Below, piece after piece: positions 59,298 through 64,000 of a stretch of 64,000 nucleotides of DNA (its first letter is position 1; each line of letters opens with the position of its first letter). Origin of the DNA: Simplicispira suum (GTDB lineage: Bacteria > Pseudomonadota > Gammaproteobacteria > Burkholderiales > Burkholderiaceae_C); contig NZ_CP027669.1 in NCBI RefSeq assembly GCF_003008595.1, forward strand, positions 868,001-932,000, given 5' to 3'. A program made the translations under genes and the position numbers. The notes below the pieces were generated by a model. It saw only the letters and a program-made list of their open reading frames with translations. It searched no databases and was not told the origin of the DNA.

Positions 59298-59397
59298 GAA
59301 AGCCGGGGAAAGGCCCGGCAACTAGGCGCAGGACGCGCCGCGGTATGGATTCCGCAAGCGTTCTGCAACAACGTGGCCGGGCCTTTCCCCAGCTTTC
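59298..59397. repeat. Large inverted repeat between permease and ATPase genes
   Basis: A 22-base arm (59298-59319) pairs with 59376-59397 with one mismatch. The 56-base loop itself contains GGCGC/GCGCC (59325-59339) and GCGG/CCGC (59340-59355) hairpins. On RNA this would be a stable, multibranched structure inside the transporter transcript. No T-tract follows on either strand. Confidence 0.8.
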
Positions 59398-59446
59398 CCG
59401 AAGGGTTGGACTCCAACGCGGGGACGTAAAAGTGCATGACAGGCTC

Positions 59447-60316
59447 CTATCCCTTCACTGCGCCGGCCGTCAGGCCGCGCACAAAAAACTGCCCTGCCAG
59501 CACATAGATCACCATGGTGGGCAGGCCGGCGATGATGGCGGCCGCCATGTCGACGTTGTAGGCCTTCACACTGCTGGACGTGTTGGCCAGGTTGTTCAGC
59601 CCGACGGTGATCGGCTTGGATTCGGTCCCCGAAAACACCACGCCAAACAGAAAATCGTTCCAGATGTTGGTGAACTGCCAGATCAGCGCCACCATGATGA
59701 TGGGCGTGGAAAGCGGCAGCACGATGCGCCAGAAGATCTGCCAGAAGCCCGCGCCGTCCATGCGCGCCGCATTCACCAACTCGTTGGGGATCGCCGCGTA
59801 GTAGTTGCGAAAGAACAGCGTGGTGCCGGCCAGGCCCGCCAGGCAGTGCACCAGCACCAGCCCGGCAATCGAGCTCGACAGACCCAGCCAGCCCAGCACC
59901 TGGCTCATGGGCAGCAATACCACCTGGTAAGGCATGAACACGCCAAAGAGCAGCAGGCCAAACAGCGCGTCGCTGCCGCGAAACTTCCACAGACTGAGCA
60001 CATAGCCGTTGAGCGCGCCCCAGACGGTGGAGATCGCCACTGCGGGCAGCACCATCCAGACCGAATTCCAGAAGAAGGGACGCAGGCCCTGGCAATCCAC
60101 CCCCGTGCAGGCGCTGGACCACGCCGTGCTCCAGGCCGCTGTGTTCAGCGCGTGCGGCAGCGCCAGCAGCGCGCTGGAGCGGATTTCCTGCGCGTCCTTG
60201 AATGAGGTGACCAGCATGGCGTAGAGCGGCAGCAGGAAAAACACCGAGGCCAGCACCAGAACGGCATAGACCAGAAATCGGCCTGCCGACGGCAAGAAAT
60301 GGGGTTTAGCGGTCAT
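59447..60316 (-). CDS. gtsC: Sugar ABC transporter permease (GtsC/MalG type)
   Basis: A 289-residue inner-membrane permease with about six helices. The EAA-type coupling loop is in NELVNAARMDGAGFWQIFWRIVLPLSTP (key residues EL, AAR-DGA, LP). Together with the neighbouring permease it would form the translocation channel, most likely for glucose. Its start overlaps the end of the upstream permease gene by 11 bases. Confidence 0.92.
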   Translation of the reverse strand: MTAKPHFLPSAGRFLVYAVLVLASVFFLLPLYAMLVTSFKDAQEIRSSALLALPHALNTAAWSTAWSSACTGVDCQGLRPFFWNSVWMVLPAVAISTVWGALNGYVLSLWKFRGSDALFGLLLFGVFMPYQVVLLPMSQVLGWLGLSSSIAGLVLVHCLAGLAGTTLFFRNYYAAIPNELVNAARMDGAGFWQIFWRIVLPLSTPIIMVALIWQFTNIWNDFLFGVVFSGTESKPITVGLNNLANTSSSVKAYNVDMAAAIIAGLPTMVIYVLAGQFFVRGLTAGAVKG

Positions 60317-61184
60317 GGGGCTTGCTCCGCAGTTCGCTGTAGAGGTAGGGGATGACCAAGGCCGCCACGGTGGCCAGCATCATGGTGGCGCTGGCCGCGC
60401 CCAGGCCGATCTGCCCGCGCGAGAACGACATGGTGTACATGAAGGTGGCCGGCACATCGGTGGCGTAGCCGGGGCCACCGGCGGTCAGCGCCATCACCAG
60501 GTCAAAGCTCTTGATCGCCAGGTGCGACAAGACCATGAGGGTGGAGAAAAACACCGGCCGCAAAGCCGGCAGCACGATGCGCCAGTAGATGCGCGGCAGC
60601 GATGCGCCATCGACCTGCGCCGCCTTGATGATGCTGTCGTCGATACCGCGCAGCCCCGCGAGAAAGAGTGCCATGGCAAAGCCGGCGCTCTGCCAGATGC
60701 CGGCAATCACCACGCAGTAGATCGCCTTGTCGGTATCCACCAGCCAGTCAAAACTGAAACCCGCAAAGCCCCAGTCACGCACCATCTTTTCGATGCCCAG
60801 ACCTGGGTTGAGCAGCCATTTCCAGGCCGTCCCCGTGACGATGAAGGACAGCGCCATGGGGTACAGATAGATGGTCCGCAAAGCGCCTTCAGCGCGGATC
60901 TTCTGGTCCAGCAGCACCGCAAGCACGACACCGATCACCAGTGACCCGCCGACGTATCCCGCACCAAAGATGCCGAGGTTCTTGAGCGCCACCCACCAGC
61001 GGTCCATCTCCCAGAGCCTCTGATACTGGGCGAGCCCCGCCCACTCGTAGTTGGGCAGCATGCGCGAGGTCGACAGGCTCAGCACACCATTCCAGAGCAT
61101 GAGGCCGTAAATGAACGCTAACCCCAAGACAAACGCAGGCGTGACGACGAGCTTGGGCAGCCAGGTTTCAAACGAATTCTTCAT
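60306..61184 (-). CDS. gtsB: Sugar ABC transporter permease (GtsB/MalF type)
   Basis: A 292-residue inner-membrane permease with about six helices. The coupling loop is DDSIIKAAQVDGASLPRIYWRIVLPALRP. The ATG at 61184 (MKNSFETWLPK) is chosen over a longer frame extending into the terminator upstream. It sits 42 bases downstream of a strong terminator that follows the porin, so it may need its own promoter or read-through. Confidence 0.92.
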   Translation of the reverse strand: MKNSFETWLPKLVVTPAFVLGLAFIYGLMLWNGVLSLSTSRMLPNYEWAGLAQYQRLWEMDRWWVALKNLGIFGAGYVGGSLVIGVVLAVLLDQKIRAEGALRTIYLYPMALSFIVTGTAWKWLLNPGLGIEKMVRDWGFAGFSFDWLVDTDKAIYCVVIAGIWQSAGFAMALFLAGLRGIDDSIIKAAQVDGASLPRIYWRIVLPALRPVFFSTLMVLSHLAIKSFDLVMALTAGGPGYATDVPATFMYTMSFSRGQIGLGAASATMMLATVAALVIPYLYSELRSKPHDR

Positions 61185-61218
61185 GGCCGCAGAAATTTTT
61201 TTGCATACACCTGCAAGG

Positions 61219-61251
61219 AAAAAAAGGGGGGACACCCACTGCGTGTCCCCC
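61219..61251 (-). terminator. Rho-independent terminator after the porin gene
   Basis: On the minus strand GGGGGACAC and GTGTCCCCC (61227-61235 with 61243-61251) form a 9-bp stem around a 7-base loop, followed by seven Ts (61219-61225). It lies between porin and permease, so expression of the permeases is probably lower than that of the binding protein. Confidence 0.88.
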
Positions 61252-61286
61252 AAAGAACAAAGCCAACTCGAACTCGCAAGCTTCTC

Positions 61287-62470
61287 TTACCACCAGACTT
61301 CGTACTGCACGCCCACCAACGTGCGCGAAGTCTTCCCATTGATTCCAAAGCTGCCCGCATTCGCCACAGCGGCTGCCTGGTTCCAGTTCGCCTTGGTCAC
61401 ATACAGGCGCAACTCGGGGCGGGACCAGAAGTCTTCCGACAGGGCCAGCGCGCCGGCGAGCGTGAGCTTGCTGAGCCGCTGGTCCGGGCCTGCGCCCTTG
61501 CGCGTGGTGGTGGACACCTCAGCCAACCCCTTGAAGTGCTTGGTAAAGGCATAGGAGCCGCGCGCACCCAAGGAGAAGTCCTTGGTGGTTGGCCCCCCCA
61601 GATCGGAGCGTTGGGTCTGGTAGGCGATCAGCGCCTGGCCACCAAAAGGCCCGCTTTGCCAGGTGATCGAATCGGCGATGCGCGTCGCACGCTTGCCGGC
61701 GGACAGCCCGTCAATCGACTCAAATTCACCGTCGATGCGGGCATGCCCGCGCGAAGCCTGCAGGAACAGCGCATTGCTCATGCCTTTGACCAGAAAATCG
61801 GCTTGGTTGTGCGAGACCGAAATGCCCGAACCCGAATCCCCGTGTACCTGGCCGCTGCCGCCCACCGCCGTCAACAGAACGCGCAGCTTGCCGCCCGGGT
61901 TGGTGTGGATGTCGGAAAGATCGGCATTGATGCGGTGCGCCTTGACGTTGTCCGGCAGGCTGTTATCGAACTTGTCGCCCGTGAACACTCCAAGGCCGAG
62001 CTTCATGCCGCCCACCGGGATATCGGTCACGCCAGCGCCCTGGTAGTCCCCGTAGTTCATCAGGAAGTTATCGACAATGTGCACATCCTGAATGCGCAGG
62101 CGCCGCTGGCCGGCCCAGAACTTGGCCTCCGGCAGAAACGAGAAGCCGCTCATCTCCACGTAGGCCTGCTCGGTGCCGATCTTGCCGCTGTTCCATTTGG
62201 CCGGCATGTAGTCGACCTTCCACTTCACGCCGTTGGTTTCAAAGCTGCGCGCCAGGTTGATTTCAATACCGTTGTCGCCCTCGTTGCCCAGGCGGAACTT
62301 CTGCAGGTCACCCCCCAGGGCCAAACCCCCTTTGATGCCGTCGGAGTGGTTGAATACCGGCCCCCGCGGGAGTAGCCGTTGAATTCAAAGCCTGCAACGT
62401 CCATTGCCATTGCGCCATTCGCGCATGCGGCGGCCAAAGCCACCGCCGTAAGGCGGCTTCTTTTCATCAT
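61287..62470 (-). pseudogene. LamB-like carbohydrate porin, interrupted by one frameshift
   Basis: A maltoporin-like outer-membrane channel gene. The first 30-35 codons give a signal peptide (MMKRSRLTAVALAAACANGAMA) and FEFNGYSRGG; the rest of the protein (LQKFRLGNEGDNGIEINLARS ... to the C-terminal VQYEVWW) is in another frame. The break lies at a run of five Cs on the plus strand (62361-62365, Gs in the coding strand); one more base would restore NGYSRGGPVFNHSDG. The C-terminal aromatic residue is intact. It is either a sequencing error, a recent mutation or a phase-variable tract. It lies 21 bases after the binding-protein gene in the sugar transport operon. Confidence 0.85.
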
Positions 62471-62491
62471 GATGAATCCCTCAGTGCTGTT

Positions 62492-63742
62492 TTATTGGGT
62501 TTTCGCGGCGGTCGCGATCTGCTTCATGGCGTCGGCGACACTGACCTTGTCGTCGTTCCAGAACTGGCTGACGACATCCTTGATGGCGCCCTCCGTAGCG
62601 GGGGCAATGGCCATCCCGTGGGCTACGCTGGGGACCAGACCACCGTTCTTGGCGGTTTCCGTGAAGTCCTTGCTGGAGAGCTTGGCGCAGTCGTCAAACT
62701 TGTCCATGTTCTGCCCGGTGCGCACAGGAATAGATCCCTTGTTGAGGTTGAACACCTCTTGAAATCCGCTGCTCATGAGCGCGCTCGCCAGGTCGCTCTG
62801 TGCTTTCTGCGCCGCCGGGTCTTTCAACTTGAAGAAAATGAACGAGTCGACGTTGAAGGTGAATGCGTTGGCCGTGCCCGGCGCTGCAGCGCACAGAAAA
62901 TCTTTGCCGGGCACCTTGCCTGCTGCCAGAAATTCACCCTTGGCCCAGTCGCCCATGAGCTGAAAGCCCGCCTTGCCCTGGATCAGCATGGCGGTGGCCA
63001 GGTTCCAGTCGCGCCCCGGAGCCGCCGGATCGGTGTACGACTTGATGCGGCGAAAGGTTTCCAGCGATTGCTTCATGGTGTCACTGCCCAGAGCCTTGGG
63101 GTCGAGTTTGACCAGGGCGTCCTGGTAAAACTTGGGCCCACCCACCCCGAGCACCACCGACTCAAAGGTGGTGAAGTCCTGCCAGTTCTGCCCGCCATGG
63201 GCCACCGGAATCAGGCCAGCCGCCTTGAGCTTGTCGGCCGCAGCAAAAAACGCGTCCCAGGTGGTGGGCATGGCGCTCACGCCCGCCTTCTTGAGCGCGT
63301 CCGCACTGCCCCACAGCCAGTTGACGCGGTGCACGTTGACGGGGGCCGCCACATAGTTGCCTTGGTATTTCATGACGTTGGCCACCACCTTGGGCAACGC
63401 GTCGTCCCACTTTTCGGCCTTGGCGAGGCCATTCATGTTGGCCAGCACGCCTTCGGCGGCCCACTCCTGAATGGCGGGCCCCTTGACCTGGGCGGCAGAC
63501 GGCGGATTGCCCGAGATCACGCGGCTCTTGAGGACCGTCATGGCGCTGTCGCCACCGCCCCCAGCGACGGCAAAATCGCGCCAGGTATGGCCTTTGGCCT
63601 GCATGATCTTCTTCAGTTCGGCCGCCGACTTGGCCTCGCCGCCGGAAGTCCAATAATGCAAGACCTCTACTTCGCCGGCGCTGGCGGACAAGGCGGCCGC
63701 CAAGCCTATCGTCGCTGCCGCGATCTTTGTGATGTTCCCCAT
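62492..63742 (-). CDS. gtsA: Sugar ABC transporter substrate-binding protein (GtsA-like)
   Basis: A 416-residue periplasmic binding protein. A signal peptide ends near residue 22 (ALSASA/GEVEV). The N-terminal VEVLHYWTSGGEAKSAAELKK and the mid-protein PVNVHRVNWLWGSADALKKAG and GGQNWQDFTTFESVVLG are typical of glucose/mannose-binding proteins of this class. It is the first gene of the uptake cluster, and a HexR-like box lies upstream. Glucose as ligand is inferred from the adjoining glucokinase and Entner-Doudoroff genes. Confidence 0.92.
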   Translation of the reverse strand: MGNITKIAAATIGLAAALSASAGEVEVLHYWTSGGEAKSAAELKKIMQAKGHTWRDFAVAGGGGDSAMTVLKSRVISGNPPSAAQVKGPAIQEWAAEGVLANMNGLAKAEKWDDALPKVVANVMKYQGNYVAAPVNVHRVNWLWGSADALKKAGVSAMPTTWDAFFAAADKLKAAGLIPVAHGGQNWQDFTTFESVVLGVGGPKFYQDALVKLDPKALGSDTMKQSLETFRRIKSYTDPAAPGRDWNLATAMLIQGKAGFQLMGDWAKGEFLAAGKVPGKDFLCAAAPGTANAFTFNVDSFIFFKLKDPAAQKAQSDLASALMSSGFQEVFNLNKGSIPVRTGQNMDKFDDCAKLSSKDFTETAKNGGLVPSVAHGMAIAPATEGAIKDVVSQFWNDDKVSVADAMKQIATAAKTQ

Positions 63743-63805
63743 ACCCGTTGTCTCCTGAATGTTGTGGTTTCCTGGTGAGCCGGCGCCCTCGCTGTCAGCG
63801 CAGCT

Positions 63806-63820
63806 CGTACTTTAATTACA
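63806..63820. promoter_or_regulatory. HexR-like box upstream of the sugar transporter
   Basis: CGTACTTTAATTACA matches the TGTAA-N5-TTACA pattern with two mismatches and is embedded in the only AT-rich stretch of this divergent gap. It lies about 65 bases upstream of the binding-protein start. Confidence 0.55.
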
Positions 63821-63879
63821 ATAATTAATTGTTGTCCTGGTACTTTCCCTGAGAGTACCGTCGGGCAAATTTCGGAGCT

Positions 63880-64000
63880 ATGCTCAATTCCATGTTCACG
63901 ATTCTCATCGTCGAAGACGACGCCCTGCTGCTTGACGCCTTGACCGGACAGCTCCAACAACAGGGCTACGGCGTCTGCACCGCATCCAGCGTGCCGGAGG
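63880..64000 (+). CDS. Response regulator, receiver domain (runs off window)
   Basis: The first 40 residues of a receiver domain: MFTILIVEDDALLLDALTGQL has the acidic pair EDD that binds magnesium next to the phosphorylated Asp, which lies beyond the window. It may begin at ATG 63880 or 63892; a GGAG at 63874-63877 suits neither perfectly. It is divergent from the sugar ABC transporter, so it may regulate it, perhaps in the way of GltR, but that is inference. Confidence 0.75.
   Translation, partial: MLNSMFTILIVEDDALLLDALTGQLQQQGYGVCTASSVPE

Overview
The window is high-GC DNA of betaproteobacterial character, most likely family Comamonadaceae (Acidovorax/Rhodoferax-like). The inference rests on gene content: system II cytochrome c maturation, an imuA-imuB-dnaE2 mutasome, a tandem pair of cyanophycin synthetases, a divergent gspC, and Entner-Doudoroff glucose catabolism. 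It is also supported by at least nine copies of an AT-richer interspersed palindromic repeat with an agcgctta...taagcgct core, which I associate from memory with this family. No rRNA, tRNA, CRISPR array, prophage or insertion sequence was seen.

Layout. Bases 1-6800 carry cytochrome c maturation (ccsB partial, resB), a di-heme cytochrome c4, engB, an alpha/beta hydrolase bracketed by two repeat copies, and two tandem lipid A-type acyltransferases. Bases 6860-10713 hold metK with a structured leader, a roughly 300-base block of nested hairpins, a DUF1328 peptide, a NadM-Nudix fusion and an SGNH lipoprotein. Bases 10762-16029 are the SOS mutasome imuA-imuB-dnaE2 behind a perfect LexA box. Bases 16167-25924 encode a type II secretion system (gspC divergent; gspGHIJKLMN, gspD, gspE in one overlapping run). 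Its gspF lies 4 kb further on, beyond an AbrB-Doc toxin-antitoxin pair, a MOSC protein, a zinc-binding CZB protein, a luciferase-like monooxygenase and a short-chain dehydrogenase.

Bases 31144-40941 contain a 5'-nucleotidase, a small unknown gene with a possible sigma-28 promoter, and a cyanophycin locus. In that locus DUF1854 and an ABC exporter are divergent from two cyanophycin synthetases, the first of which has lost its Mur-ligase P-loop; creA follows. Bases 41031-45021 hold a three-gene hydrolase/membrane protein/flavoprotein operon divergent from a TetR regulator with a clear operator, then an FrnE-type oxidoreductase. Bases 45218-50820 hold a SPOR-domain protein, a large glycine-zipper membrane protein, and groES-groEL with a CIRCE operator and a terminator.

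Bases 51356-63742 form a glucose catabolic island. A GtsABC-like sugar ABC transporter, a frameshifted LamB-like porin, glucokinase, pgi, zwf, edd and eda take glucose from the outer membrane to pyruvate plus glyceraldehyde-3-phosphate. Several TGTAA-N5-TTACA-like boxes, typical of HexR, lie in its control regions. The window ends in the start of a response regulator divergent from the transporter.

The most interesting observations are the recruitment of an interspersed repeat as the GspD signal peptide (and as stop codons of other genes), the unpaired-base-free four-way hairpin structure downstream of metK, the cyanophycin-linked ABC exporter/DUF1854 pair, and the split type II secretion locus.
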